A stretch of DNA of 64,000 nucleotides from Phycisphaerales bacterium (GCA_019744815.1 JAIEUA010000008.1:186001-250000); one strand, 5' to 3'. Positions 33,018 to 42,621 are shown, counted from the stretch's first letter. A program made the numbers and translations. The notes: generated from the letters alone by a model not told the origin.

Positions 33018-35767
33018 GGCCGCGGGCTCCGTGGTCGAGTGTTGCTTTTCTCGCCGGCTGCGCCGCGGCGGGGCCTGGAAGGCCCCGCCCCCGTCGTGGT
33101 GGGCGATCTCTCGCTTCGGCTGGCGTCCAGCTCCCATTCGCGCTGCATGCGCTCGATGCGGTCGGCGAGCGGTTCGCTCGACATCTGGCCTGCGACACGC
33201 TCGACGATCAGCGGCAAGGAGAGCGGCGTTGGTTGCACGGTGCGCACGAGTCGCAGACGTGACAACGCCAGACGCTGCATCGAGCGTGCAAGACGCGTTT
33301 GCTCGAAGTGGCGTTCCATCACCTCGCGGTCGGCCTGATGCAGCAAGAGATTGCCGGGATCGAACTCGCGGAGCACGTCGTAGAGCAGGCCGGTGTTGAT
33401 CTGGACCTGTCGCCCGGTCTTGCGAGCGCCCGGGTAGGTCTGCGAGATCAGGCCGGCGACGCGGGCGATCTCGCGGAACTGCACCTTGGCGAGTTCGGCG
33501 AGGTTCACCGAGCCCGCGGCGTCTTCGAGCAACCGCTGCGTGTCGAAGAGGTCGGGCGTGAAAACTCCCTCGAGCTCGATCGGTGTGGGCGAGAGCAGTT
33601 CGAAGCCGTAGTCGTTGGCGGAGATCGTGAACGTGGACGGGCGACCCTGCGAGATGCGGAACGCGACGATGGAGGCGAGCCCGGCGTTGACCAGGCGGCC
33701 GTCGAATGGATACACGAAGACGTGATGCCCGTCGCGGGTCTCGCAGGCCTCGATGAGCAATTCGTCGGCGCGCGGGATGATGGAGAGGCGCTGCTGGGCC
33801 TCGATCATCTCGCGGGCGTGGAGCAGTTCGTTGGACGCGGCGGATGCGGTGCCGTTCACGGCAACTTCCAGCGTCTCTCGCACCGATCGCGCGAGCGACT
33901 CGGAGATTGGCAGCTTCGTTCCCGCCCAGCGCGGCGTGTTGTTGGTCTTCCCGCCCGCGGGCCGGACGTAGGCGACGCCGTCGCGGACGCCCACGAACGC
34001 GAGGGAGCGGCCCGCGTACGCGAACTTCTGCCCGGGGCGGAGCAGCGTGATGAACCCGTCCTCGATGCTGCCGATCCGCTTGCCGCCGGCGAAACGGATC
34101 TCAAGCGTCGGCTGGGCGACGATGGTGCCGATGTTGAGCTTGTGCAGCAGTCCGAGGCGCTTGTCGCCGACGCGGGCGTGGCCGGTGTCGAGCGCGACCT
34201 TGTGGTAGTGCGGATAGGCCCTGAGTGCATCGCCGCCGCGGGAGACGAGGTCGAGGGCCCAGTCGAACTCCTCGCGGCTGAGCGTTGCGTACGCCGCGGC
34301 GGTGCGGACTTGCTCGAACATCGCGCCCGGCTCGTATCCGCCGCCCATCGCGCAGGTGACGAGGTGCTGGGCGAGCACATCGAGCGGCTTATGGAGTGGC
34401 ACCCGCGGCTCGATGCGAGATTCGAGCATCGCCCGGCGGGCCGCGTCAATCTCGATGAGCTCGAGCGTGTGCGTGGGCACACAAAGGATCGAGCAGGGCG
34501 CTCCGGGGCGGTGGGCCGCACGCCCGGCGCGCTGGATCAGCCGGGCGATGCCCTTCACCGAACCGATCTGGATCACCCGCTCAACGGGCGCGAAGTCCAC
34601 GCCGAGATCGAGCGACGATGTGGCGACCACGATGCGGAGATCGCCCGATTTCAGGCCGCCTTCCACGGCCTCGCGATCGTCGCGATCGAGCGAGCCGTGG
34701 TGCAGGGCGAGGATCGGCTCCCACTCGGGCTTGGCGTGGAGGATGGCCTGAAACCACAGCTCCGCCTGCGAGCGGGTGTTGGTGAACACGAGCGTGGAGA
34801 TCGCCGGATCGAGCGTCTCGACGACCCGCGGCAGCATGTGCATGCCGAGGTGTCCGGCCCAGGGCATGCGCGTGCCCGGAGCGGGCGTGAGCGTGTCGAT
34901 GGTGATCTCGCGACGCATCTCGCCGCGGATGACGGTTGGTTCGGGGGCGGCCATCCCGACGGCGGCCCGTGCGGCCTGATCGAGATTGGGCAGCGTCGCG
35001 CTCAGCGTCCACGTGCGGGCTTTGGGCGCGAACTCGCGGAGTCGCGAGAGACAGAGTTCAACCTGCGTGCCGCGTTTACTGGTGAGCAGCTCGTGCCATT
35101 CGTCGGCGATGATCGAAGAGAGCGACGCGAAGAGCGCGGGCGCGTTCTCGCGCGTGAGCAGGATGCACAAGCTCTCGGGTGTGGTGATCAGGATCTCGGG
35201 CAGCCGCTCGCGCTGCTTGTCGCGGACGGACTGCGCGGTGTCTCCGGTGCGGGACTCGACCCGCAGCGGAAGATCCATCTCGTCGATCGGCGCTCGGAGG
35301 GCCAGCTCGATGTCCCGCGAGACGGCTCGCAGCGGGGTGATGAAGAGAATTCGCAGGGCGTCTGGAACGGTGCTCGCGGGCGTGGAGTCGCGGCACTCGT
35401 CGATCAGCTCCGACAGCGGGCCGAGGTACGCGGCGTACGTTTTGCCGGCGCCGGTTGGTACTTGGACGAGTCCCGAGTCGCCGCGGCGGAAGGCTTCCCA
35501 CGCGCTGCGCTGGAAGTCCCAGGGAATCCAGCCCTTGGTCGCGAACCAGCGTTCGATCGCATGAAGGCCGTCGTTGGCTTCGCGCCAGAGAGAGGAGTCG
35601 CCGCGCGGAGAGTTGCGACGCCGCGTGCGGCCGGATCGACTGGAACCCGGTTCGCTCGCCGCGACCTCCACGGCGCGGAGACGCCGGAGCTGCCTCCCCA
35701 GACTCGCCTGCGAGGTCTTAGGGATCGGCGTCCCGTCCGGTCGAACTGATTGTGCCGGCGGCTCCAT
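33014..35767 (-). CDS. lhr: Ligase-associated DEXH-box helicase, Lhr type
   Basis: A 917-residue superfamily 2 helicase. Walker A VQVPTGAGKTYAAYL, the DExH box IIADEWHELL, motif III SATLPN, VFTNTRSQAELW, and motif VI IQRAGRAAHRPGAP, followed by the winged-helix and Lhr-core domain. It is the ATP-dependent motor of the ligase-associated DNA damage response set with pdeM. The ATG at 35767 is preferred; an in-frame TTG at 35854 is possible. The last 25 or so residues (GAGPSRPRRGAAG) are encoded by a copy of palindromic repeat B, which has therefore replaced or extended the natural C-terminus. Confidence 0.93.
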   Translation of the reverse strand: MEPPAQSVRPDGTPIPKTSQASLGRQLRRLRAVEVAASEPGSSRSGRTRRRNSPRGDSSLWREANDGLHAIERWFATKGWIPWDFQRSAWEAFRRGDSGLVQVPTGAGKTYAAYLGPLSELIDECRDSTPASTVPDALRILFITPLRAVSRDIELALRAPIDEMDLPLRVESRTGDTAQSVRDKQRERLPEILITTPESLCILLTRENAPALFASLSSIIADEWHELLTSKRGTQVELCLSRLREFAPKARTWTLSATLPNLDQAARAAVGMAAPEPTVIRGEMRREITIDTLTPAPGTRMPWAGHLGMHMLPRVVETLDPAISTLVFTNTRSQAELWFQAILHAKPEWEPILALHHGSLDRDDREAVEGGLKSGDLRIVVATSSLDLGVDFAPVERVIQIGSVKGIARLIQRAGRAAHRPGAPCSILCVPTHTLELIEIDAARRAMLESRIEPRVPLHKPLDVLAQHLVTCAMGGGYEPGAMFEQVRTAAAYATLSREEFDWALDLVSRGGDALRAYPHYHKVALDTGHARVGDKRLGLLHKLNIGTIVAQPTLEIRFAGGKRIGSIEDGFITLLRPGQKFAYAGRSLAFVGVRDGVAYVRPAGGKTNNTPRWAGTKLPISESLARSVRETLEVAVNGTASAASNELLHAREMIEAQQRLSIIPRADELLIEACETRDGHHVFVYPFDGRLVNAGLASIVAFRISQGRPSTFTISANDYGFELLSPTPIELEGVFTPDLFDTQRLLEDAAGSVNLAELAKVQFREIARVAGLISQTYPGARKTGRQVQINTGLLYDVLREFDPGNLLLHQADREVMERHFEQTRLARSMQRLALSRLRLVRTVQPTPLSLPLIVERVAGQMSSEPLADRIERMQREWELDASRSERSPTTTGAGPSRPRRGAAGEKSNTRPRSPRP
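33069..33092 (-). repeat. Repeat B inside the lhr coding sequence
   Basis: A full copy of repeat B (core GGGGCCTGGAAGGCCCC) lies within the 3' end of lhr and encodes part of its C-terminal tail. All other repeat B copies are intergenic. Confidence 0.85.
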
Positions 35768-35895
35768 CACGCCCGCGTCTCTCCGCTTCGCTTCCGAGTT
35801 TCTGCTTTCGGCCGCATCCGTCTGGCGGCGGGCAACGATAGCGTTCCTGTCCAAACGGACCCCGAGCGGATTCTCGGAGGGGGACAGTCGTCGGA

Positions 35896-35921
35896 ACCCG
35901 CTCGCTCACGCTCGGGGCTCG
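35896..35921 (+). repeat. Repeat C, copy 3
   Basis: Identical 26-bp word to the one at 13645 (starts ACCCGCTCGCTCACGCTCGG), located between the divergent lhr and 35939 genes. Confidence 0.75.
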
Positions 35922-35938
35922 TCAAGGCTTGATGCTGC

Positions 35939-36421
35939 ATGACGCCGGAACTGCTGATCCTTCTGCACTTTGCTGCCTCGGCGTACCTCGCCGGGTTGAT
36001 CTGGGTTATCCAGATTGTGCACTATCCCATGCTGGCGGAACTCGATCCGCAGCGGGCGGCGGCGGCCTGCGCTCGTCACGCCAATGCGATCACGCCGATT
36101 GTCGCACCGGCCATGTTGATTGAACTCGGCTCGGCAGTGCTGATGTTGCCACCGATCGGCATGGTGCAACCGGTCGCGAGCCTGGTGCCGTGGCTGTGGC
36201 TCTCGTTCGCGCTGGTGGTGGTGGTGTGGATCTCAACCTTCGCCGTGCAGGTGCCGCTGCACACGCGGCTGCAGAAGCAAGTGTCAGGCACGATTGACGT
36301 CGCGGTCGTGAGGCGGCTGGTGCGGACGAACTGGATTCGCACGGTCTGCTGGTCGGCGCGGGCGTTGCTCGCGGGGTGGTTTGTGTGGGAGTTGATCCAT
36401 ACGTCGGCATCGAGAGGATGA
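35939..36421 (+). CDS. Four-helix membrane protein of unknown function
   Basis: A 160-residue protein with four predicted membrane helices (ILLHFAASAYLAGLIWVI, IVAPAMLIELGSAVLML, LWLSFALVVVVWISTFAV, and a C-terminal one around ARALLAGWFVWEL). A conserved-looking HYPML follows the first helix. Its stop overlaps the ATG of the photolyase gene (ATGA), so both are one operon; small membrane proteins of this type often accompany photolyase genes. No biochemical role can be assigned. Confidence 0.75.
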   Translation: MTPELLILLHFAASAYLAGLIWVIQIVHYPMLAELDPQRAAAACARHANAITPIVAPAMLIELGSAVLMLPPIGMVQPVASLVPWLWLSFALVVVVWISTFAVQVPLHTRLQKQVSGTIDVAVVRRLVRTNWIRTVCWSARALLAGWFVWELIHTSASRG

Positions 36422-37920
36422 GCATGGCGCAGGGTGTTCGCAGTCTGGTGTGGTTTCGTTCCGACCTTCGCGTGGCGGACAACGCCGCGTTGTTCGAGGC
36501 GTGCCGCCGCGCTAGTGGGGCTAGTGGCAATGGCGTCGTTGCGGTGTTCCTGATCTCGCCAGGTGAGTGGGCGGCACACGATTTCGCGCCGATCAAGGTG
36601 GACTTCATCCTGCGATCGCTCGCCGTGCTGAGCGCTGACTTGGCGAAACTGAATATCCCGCTGCTGATTGAGACCGCCAAGACGCCGAAGGACATTCCCG
36701 GCGTCTTGGTTGCACTCGTGAAGAAGCACGCCTGCGACGAGTTGCACTTCAACAAGGAGTACGAGGTCAACGAGGCGAAGCGCGACGCCGCGGTGATCGA
36801 CGCGTTCTCCGCCGCTCGCCTCAAGGCCTACGCCCACACCGATCAGATCTGTGTGGAGCCCGGCGAGATCCGCACCGGCGAGGGCCGGTTCTTCACGATC
36901 TATTCGCCCTTCAAGCGAGCGTTCTTCAAACACTGGGACAAGATCGGAGGCTGCCCGACGCTGGCCAAGCCCTCGCGCCAGGCCGAGACCGGGATCGCGC
37001 CGTCACCGGTTCCCGAGACGCACGCCGCGAGCGAGCCCACTGGACCGTCCGGCCGCGATCACTGGCGCACCCGCTGGCCCGCGGGCGAGCACGAGGCGAT
37101 GAAGCGTCTGCGGCAGTTCTGCGCCGATTCCATCGTGTCCTACAAGGACCGCCGCGACTTCCCCGGCACCGACGGCACCAGCATGCTGTCGCATCACCTC
37201 GCGGTCGGCACGATCTCGCCAAGGCAGTGCCTCGAGAAGGGCATTGAGGCGAACCTCGCCGCGAACAAGGGCTTGAAAGGCAATCCGCTCGAGAACGGCT
37301 CGCCTGGTCCGGTGCATTGGATCAGCGAGGTGTTGTGGCGTGAGTTCTACGTGCACGTCATGGTCGGTTTTCCTCGTGTGTGCATGCACCGAGCGTTTCA
37401 GGTGAACACCGAGGCGATCGTGTGGAACGACGAACCCAAGCTCCTCGAAGCATGGAAGCAAGGCCGCACGGGCGTGCCGATCGTCGATGCCGGGATGCGG
37501 CAGCTGCTCCGCGACGGCTGGATGCACAACCGCGTCCGCATGATCGTCGCGATGTACTTCACCAAGGACTACTTCCTCAACTGGCGGCTGGGCGAGAAGT
37601 TTTTCATACAGAACCTGATCGACGGTTTCCTCGCCAGCAACAACGGCGGGTGGCAGTGGTCGGCCAGCACCGGAACCGACGCCGCGCCGTACTTCCGCAT
37701 CTTCAACACCTACAACCAGAGCGAGAAGTTTGATCCGGATGGAAAGTACATCCGCGAGTTTGTGCTCGAACTGCGCGACGTGCAGGGCCCGGCGATCCAC
37801 GATCCGGAGCAACTCCCGGGCCTGCTGCGATCGCGGCTGGACTATCCCAAGCCCTTGGTAGACCGAGTGAAGGCACGCGAGAAGGCGATCGACGCGTTCC
37901 GCAAGCTGCGGCCGGTCTGA
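36418..37920 (+). CDS. Deoxyribodipyrimidine photolyase
   Basis: A 500-residue cryptochrome/photolyase family protein. N-terminal antenna domain: LVWFRSDLRVADNAALFEAC. C-terminal FAD domain: WISEVLWREFYVHVM, GWMHNRVRMIVAMYFTKDYFLNW, and NNGGWQWSASTGTDAAPYFRIFNTYNQSEKFDPDG, all typical of class I CPD photolyases, which use blue light to split pyrimidine dimers. The start overlaps the upstream stop. Light-independent regulation cannot be seen. Confidence 0.94.
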   Translation: MSMAQGVRSLVWFRSDLRVADNAALFEACRRASGASGNGVVAVFLISPGEWAAHDFAPIKVDFILRSLAVLSADLAKLNIPLLIETAKTPKDIPGVLVALVKKHACDELHFNKEYEVNEAKRDAAVIDAFSAARLKAYAHTDQICVEPGEIRTGEGRFFTIYSPFKRAFFKHWDKIGGCPTLAKPSRQAETGIAPSPVPETHAASEPTGPSGRDHWRTRWPAGEHEAMKRLRQFCADSIVSYKDRRDFPGTDGTSMLSHHLAVGTISPRQCLEKGIEANLAANKGLKGNPLENGSPGPVHWISEVLWREFYVHVMVGFPRVCMHRAFQVNTEAIVWNDEPKLLEAWKQGRTGVPIVDAGMRQLLRDGWMHNRVRMIVAMYFTKDYFLNWRLGEKFFIQNLIDGFLASNNGGWQWSASTGTDAAPYFRIFNTYNQSEKFDPDGKYIREFVLELRDVQGPAIHDPEQLPGLLRSRLDYPKPLVDRVKAREKAIDAFRKLRPV

Positions 37921-37962
37921 CCGACCATGCGAGCGTTGACGCGATCGGCCATACGATCGAAC

Positions 37963-38814
37963 ATGAGCCGAGCCAACGCGCCGCGAGCCCTTGTTCTGCG
38001 TGCCCCGGGCACCAACTGCGATCAGGAGATGTGCCGCGCGTTCGAGTTGGCTGGCGCGACTTCCACACTCGTGCACCTTGACGCGCTGATCGCCGATCCG
38101 GCCCAGATCGCCGGGTATCAGCTCATCGGCTTCCCGGGCGGCTTCTCGTACGGCGACGACATCGCGAGCGGGCGAGTCTTCGCGATGCGGTGCCGCGAGC
38201 GGCTGTATCCGGCGCTGCGCGAGGCCGTGGAGCGGGGCACGCCGATCATCGGAGCCTGCAACGGATTCCAAGTCTTGGTGCAGATCGGGTTGCTGCCGGG
38301 GCCGGATGCGGGGCTGGACTGGCCGCCCGACGCGGCCCCGAAGCAGACCGTGGCGCTGACCGACAACGTCGCGGCGCGTTTCTGCGACCGCTGGGTGGGC
38401 ATGATCGCCGAGCCCACGAGCCGATGCGTGTGGACGAAGGGCGTGGAGGAGTCGATTCCATCCGAGATTCGGTCCGATGTCTGGACACTGCCCGTCGCCC
38501 ACGGCGAAGGCCGCCTTGTGTGCGACTCGCCCGAGGTGCTGCGTGCGATCGAGTCCAGCGGGCGGGTGGCGCTGCGGTACGCGGAGAACTACAACGGCTC
38601 GGAGAACGCGATCGCGGGTCTGTGCGATGCGTCGGGCTTGGTGTTCGGGTTGATGCCGCACCCGGAGCGGTACCTGGATTGGACGCGGCATCCGTACTGG
38701 ACGCGGCTGCCGGAAGCGGTCCGCCGCGGGCCGACGCCGGGGCTGCGGATGTTCCAGAATGCCGTGGCACACGTGCAAAAAGCGGCGAGAACCCCAGCGG
38801 CCGTGCATTCGTAG
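37963..38814 (+). CDS. purQ: Phosphoribosylformylglycinamidine synthase, glutaminase subunit
   Basis: A 283-residue glutamine amidotransferase that feeds ammonia to PurL in the fourth step of purine synthesis. The nucleophile Cys is in IIGACNGFQVLVQIGLLPG and the His-Glu pair in GLMPHPERYLDW; the start LRAPGTNCDQEM is diagnostic. TACGAT (37952-37957) lies five bases before the ATG at 37963, supporting this start over the ATG at 37927 and implying a leaderless mRNA. PurL and PurS are not in the window. Confidence 0.95.
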   Translation: MSRANAPRALVLRAPGTNCDQEMCRAFELAGATSTLVHLDALIADPAQIAGYQLIGFPGGFSYGDDIASGRVFAMRCRERLYPALREAVERGTPIIGACNGFQVLVQIGLLPGPDAGLDWPPDAAPKQTVALTDNVAARFCDRWVGMIAEPTSRCVWTKGVEESIPSEIRSDVWTLPVAHGEGRLVCDSPEVLRAIESSGRVALRYAENYNGSENAIAGLCDASGLVFGLMPHPERYLDWTRHPYWTRLPEAVRRGPTPGLRMFQNAVAHVQKAARTPAAVHS

Positions 38815-38823
38815 AATGAATCT

Positions 38824-39594
38824 GTGAGCACGACGGGACGCGATCGAGAGCACGACACGGCGGAGCCGCGGGCTGCGGCGGGTGTCCCGCGCCTGTTCCT
38901 TGCCAGCCGCTCGCCTCGCCGCCGGCAGTTCCTGAGCGAAGCCGGACTGGCGCACGACGCCGAGCATCCGGGCCTGGAAGATTCCGAGCTCACCCCGGGC
39001 GATGTGACGCCGAAGGAATGGGTGGCGAGCCTGGCGTATCTCAAGGCCGCCGCGGGCGCGGAGATCGCGCGAAACGCGACGGCCCCGGAGCGCCGCTGGG
39101 TGCTGGGGGCGGACACCGCCTGCATCGCCGAGGGCGCGCTGATCGGGACTCCGACGGATGCCGCCGAGGCCCGCCGCATGCTCGAGTCCTTCCGTGATGG
39201 CGAGCACGAGGTGGTGACGGGTGTGGCGCTGATCGAGCTCGATCCGGGCGTGGACGACGACCTGGTGCCGCGTCGGCGGTCGCTGTTTGCCACCAGCGCG
39301 CGGGTGCGGTGGGGGAGCGTGTCGGATCAGCAGATCGAGGACTATCTCGCCAGCGGCGGGTGGGCGGGGAAAGCAGGCGGCTACAACCTTCGCGAGCGGG
39401 TCGCGGCGGGATGGGCGATTACCTGCGAGGGTGATCCGACGTGCGTGATGGGTCTGCCGATGGAGGCGCTGATTCGCAAGCTCGCGATCCTGCGGGCGCA
39501 GTGGCCGCGGCGGGAGGGCTCGGCGGAGCGCACGCCGAATGAACGCACGCCTCAGGAGCGCCCCCAGAGCCAATCCGCGGCGGTGGTGCCGTGA
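38824..39594 (+). CDS. maf: Maf-like nucleotide pyrophosphatase
   Basis: A 256-residue Maf/YhdE family protein, which hydrolyses non-canonical or excess nucleotides (dTTP, UTP or modified forms). Motifs: LFLASRSPRRRQFLSEAG, GADTACIAEGALIGTP and the conserved YLASGGWAGKAGGYNLRE. The first 19 residues and the last 30 are extensions without conservation. Start is GTG at 38824; a TAGAAT hexamer six bases upstream overlaps the purQ stop codon, so this gene may have its own leaderless transcript within the purQ-maf run. Confidence 0.93.
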   Translation: MSTTGRDREHDTAEPRAAAGVPRLFLASRSPRRRQFLSEAGLAHDAEHPGLEDSELTPGDVTPKEWVASLAYLKAAAGAEIARNATAPERRWVLGADTACIAEGALIGTPTDAAEARRMLESFRDGEHEVVTGVALIELDPGVDDDLVPRRRSLFATSARVRWGSVSDQQIEDYLASGGWAGKAGGYNLRERVAAGWAITCEGDPTCVMGLPMEALIRKLAILRAQWPRREGSAERTPNERTPQERPQSQSAAVVP

Positions 39595-40031
39595 GCGGCG
39601 TTGAGGTCGGTGCCGTGATCGGGGCCTCGAACGTGCCGCTGCTGCCGGCGTGGGTCGTGCTGCCTGTCGCGGTGGTTGTGCTGTTGGTGGTGGCGGTGCA
39701 CTTGCTCGTGATTTCCAACGCGCCGATGCCCGAGAGCCGCCGCCGCATCCGGTTGGCGAGCGGGTGGGTCATGCTGCTCCTGGTGCCGTTCGGAGCGGCG
39801 GCGTTCGGCGTGGTCACACCCAGCGACCCGCGCACGTTCGTGCTCGTCTGGCTGCTGGTCATCTTCATGCTGGTGATGCTGATCGTGCTGGCGACTCTGG
39901 ACGTGTTTAACACCGGGAGGCTGTACCGCCGCGAGAAGCGCTCGATCGAGGAGTCGATCGGCCTCAACACGGATGCAGAAGACGAGCCGTCGGGGTCGGA
40001 CTCTGCTCGCCAGGACGGTCGGCGTGGCTGA
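39591..40031 (+). CDS. Small membrane protein
   Basis: A 146-residue protein with three membrane helices: LLPAWVVLPVAVVVLLVVAV, WVMLLLVPFGAAAFGV and FVLVWLLVIFMLVMLIVLA, and a hydrophilic C-terminal tail (RREKRSIEESIG). It overlaps the maf stop by 4 bp (GTGA) and the lpxK start by 8 bp, so it belongs to the same operon. Function unknown. Confidence 0.8.
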   Translation: MSGVEVGAVIGASNVPLLPAWVVLPVAVVVLLVVAVHLLVISNAPMPESRRRIRLASGWVMLLLVPFGAAAFGVVTPSDPRTFVLVWLLVIFMLVMLIVLATLDVFNTGRLYRREKRSIEESIGLNTDAEDEPSGSDSARQDGRRG

Positions 40032-41094
40032 GTCGCCCCTGCCCATGCCGCTCCGCTTCCTTGCCGCTCCGGCGGCGATGGTCTACGCCCGCGTCATGGC
40101 GCGACGCAACTTCGCGTTCGATCGCGGCCGGGGCGTGGTCGAGATCGATCGCACGGTGCTGAGCGTTGGCAATCTCTCATTGGGCGGCACCGGCAAGACG
40201 CCGATGGTGAAACGCATCGTCCGCTCGCTGCTCGTGGCCGGGCGTCGCCCGGCGATCGCGATGCGGGGCTATGCCGCTAGCAAGGGATACAGCGACGAAG
40301 CGGCGGAGTACGCCGCGGAGTTTGCCGACGTGCCCGTGGTGGCGCAGGCCGATCGCGTGGATGGGTTGCTCAAGCTGTTCGCGACGCCCGAGGGGCAGCG
40401 GATCGACACTGTGGTGCTCGACGACGGGTTCCAACATCGGCGTCTCGCCCGCCAGTTCGATCTGGTGTTGGTCGATGCCAGCAAGAACCCGCTGCATGAC
40501 CGCATCTTTCCGGCGGGCACGCTCCGCGAGCCGCTGGAGTCGCTGGCCCGGGCCGACGCGGTGGTGATCACGCACGCGGAATCGGTCGGATTGCCGGAGT
40601 TGGAGACTCTGCAGCGCGAACTCGGTGCCATCAGCGGGGGGCTGCCGATCTCGGTCTCTCGGCACGTCTGGTCGGGGCTGCGGGTGTTCGAACGAGGTGC
40701 CGAGCGACGCGAGGTGCTGGGCTGGCTGCGCGGCAAGCGGGCCGTGGCGGCGTGCGGCATCGGCAATCCAAGGGCGTTCGTCGCCGCGGTGCGGCAGGCG
40801 ACCGGGGCGGCGGTCGATGAGTTCATCCGACCTGATCACGATCCCTTCGCACCCGCGACCGTTCAGGCGCTGCTGCAGCGGGCCGAGTCTCAAGCGGCCG
40901 GCGCGGTCGTGGTCACCGCCAAGGACTGGTCGAAGCTCCGCCAGGTCCGGCCCGACGCGTGGCCTTGTCCGGTCGTTGTCGCAGAGCTGGACCTCCAGTT
41001 CGACCGCGGCTGGGAGGGGTTGGAACAGATGCTGCTCGATACCCGGGTGCCCGCCGAGGACGACGATGCGGGTGAGCGCGGCGGACCGGGATAA
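40024..41094 (+). CDS. lpxK: Tetraacyldisaccharide 4'-kinase
   Basis: A 356-residue lipid A kinase that adds the 4'-phosphate at the inner membrane. The P-loop LSVGNLSLGGTGKTPMV is characteristic, with the family's AMRGYAAS, VLDDGFQHRRLARQFDLVLVDA and VVVTAKDWSKL. Start: GTG at 40024 (8-bp overlap with the upstream gene) or ATG at 40045; the 39973 ATG would overlap far into the upstream gene. With hldE next it shows that this organism makes LPS. Confidence 0.92.
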   Translation: MAESPLPMPLRFLAAPAAMVYARVMARRNFAFDRGRGVVEIDRTVLSVGNLSLGGTGKTPMVKRIVRSLLVAGRRPAIAMRGYAASKGYSDEAAEYAAEFADVPVVAQADRVDGLLKLFATPEGQRIDTVVLDDGFQHRRLARQFDLVLVDASKNPLHDRIFPAGTLREPLESLARADAVVITHAESVGLPELETLQRELGAISGGLPISVSRHVWSGLRVFERGAERREVLGWLRGKRAVAACGIGNPRAFVAAVRQATGAAVDEFIRPDHDPFAPATVQALLQRAESQAAGAVVVTAKDWSKLRQVRPDAWPCPVVVAELDLQFDRGWEGLEQMLLDTRVPAEDDDAGERGGPG

Positions 41095-41136
41095 TGACCG
41101 CGGGATCGGTCCCGACGGGCGGCGAACAATGCCGCG

Positions 41137-42621
41137 ATGGATCACCTGCTGCAGAGTCTTGAGCGTTGGCGGCCGTTCCGGGCGATGGTTGTCGGCGATC
41201 TGATGCTGGACGAATTGCTTTTCGGCGACGCCGAGCGATTGAGCGCGGATGCTCCGGTGCCGATCCTGCACGTCAAGAAGCGGGAGCATCGACCGGGCGG
41301 TGCCGCGAACGTGTGCCTGGATCTGGTGGCGCTCAAGGGTGAGGTGATCGCGATCGGCGTCATCGGCGATGACGAGCCGGGGAAGCACCTCCGGAGCGTC
41401 CTCGAGAAGCACGGCGTGGACGCGTCGAATCTCGAAGTCGATGCGTCGCGGCCCACGACCATCAAGCAGAACCTGATCGGCCTCGCCCAGGCACGCCACC
41501 CGCAGAAGATGTTCCGCGTGGACTTTGAGTCGCGGGAAGAACTCTCTGCCGAAGTAGTGCAGCGCGTGCTCGCACGCGTCCGGGAGAGGATCGCGAGCGT
41601 CGATGTGGTGTGCGTCGAGGACTATGCCAAGGGCGTCTGCACCGAGGCGCTCTGCCAAGGGGTCATCGAGATCGCACGGAAGGCCGGCAAGGACGTGCTG
41701 GTCGACCCTGCGAAGATCACCTCGTACGCCAAGTACCGCGGCGCCACGAGCATCACGCCCAACCGCACCGAGGCGGAGTTCGCAACGGGTCTTCGGACCC
41801 ACGGCGAGGGTTCGGCCGAGCACAACACGCTGCTGGCGACACGCCTGCTGCAGGAACACAAGCTCGCGACCGTGGTGCTGACGCTGGATCGCCACGGGGC
41901 GCTGCTGCTGGAACAGGGCAAGGCCGCGCTGGCGGTGCCGACGGTGGCGCGGAAGGTGTACGACGTGACCGGCGCCGGGGACATGATGCTGGCGGCTCTG
42001 GCGGCGGCGCGGGCCAACGGGATCGATTGGCCCGATGCGGTGCGCTTCGCGAACGCCGCCGCGGGGCTCGAGGTCGAGGTGTTCGGGGTCGAGCCGATCC
42101 CGCTGGAGGCGGTGCACCGTTCGATTTTGGAGCAAGCGAGCAAGGGGCTCGGCAAGGTGCGCACGCTCCAGCAGGTGGTGGTCGAGGTCAACGCCCGTCG
42201 CCGCGCCGGTCAGAAGATTGTGTTCACCAATGGCTGCTTCGATGTCCTGCACGCCGGGCACGTCGCGTTGCTCGATCAGTGCGCCGATCAGGGCGACTAC
42301 CTGATCGTGGGCCTCAACGACGACGCGTCGGTGAAGCGACTCAAGGGCCCGACGCGACCGGTGAACAACCAGGACGACCGGGCCAAGGTGCTGGCCGCGC
42401 TGGGCAGCGTGGGAGCCGTGGTGCACTTCAGCGAGGACACGCCGATCCGGCTGATCGAGGCCGTGAAGCCCGATGTCCTGGTGAAGGGTGGCGATTACAC
42501 CAAGGACAAGGTGGTCGGTGCCGAGTTCGTCGAGAAGCACGGCGGGGCGGTGGTTCTCATTGATTTGGTTGAGGGAAAGAGCACGACCAAGACCATTGAG
42601 AAGATGCGCGGCACGACATAG
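41137..42621 (+). CDS. hldE: Bifunctional heptose 7-phosphate kinase / heptose 1-phosphate adenylyltransferase
   Basis: A 494-residue two-domain enzyme for ADP-heptose, a building block of the LPS inner core. Residues 1-330 are a PfkB-type sugar kinase (GDLMLDELLFGDAERLSADAP, RPGGAANVCLDLVAL, DVTGAGDMMLAALAAARA). Residues about 355-494 are the nucleotidyltransferase (FTNGCFDVLHAGHVALLDQ with the HxGH site, VGLNDDASVKRLKGPTRPVN, VKGGDYTKDKVVGAEFVEKH). Located 42 bp after lpxK, probably in the same operon. Length equals that of other HldE proteins. Confidence 0.95.
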   Translation: MDHLLQSLERWRPFRAMVVGDLMLDELLFGDAERLSADAPVPILHVKKREHRPGGAANVCLDLVALKGEVIAIGVIGDDEPGKHLRSVLEKHGVDASNLEVDASRPTTIKQNLIGLAQARHPQKMFRVDFESREELSAEVVQRVLARVRERIASVDVVCVEDYAKGVCTEALCQGVIEIARKAGKDVLVDPAKITSYAKYRGATSITPNRTEAEFATGLRTHGEGSAEHNTLLATRLLQEHKLATVVLTLDRHGALLLEQGKAALAVPTVARKVYDVTGAGDMMLAALAAARANGIDWPDAVRFANAAAGLEVEVFGVEPIPLEAVHRSILEQASKGLGKVRTLQQVVVEVNARRRAGQKIVFTNGCFDVLHAGHVALLDQCADQGDYLIVGLNDDASVKRLKGPTRPVNNQDDRAKVLAALGSVGAVVHFSEDTPIRLIEAVKPDVLVKGGDYTKDKVVGAEFVEKHGGAVVLIDLVEGKSTTKTIEKMRGTT

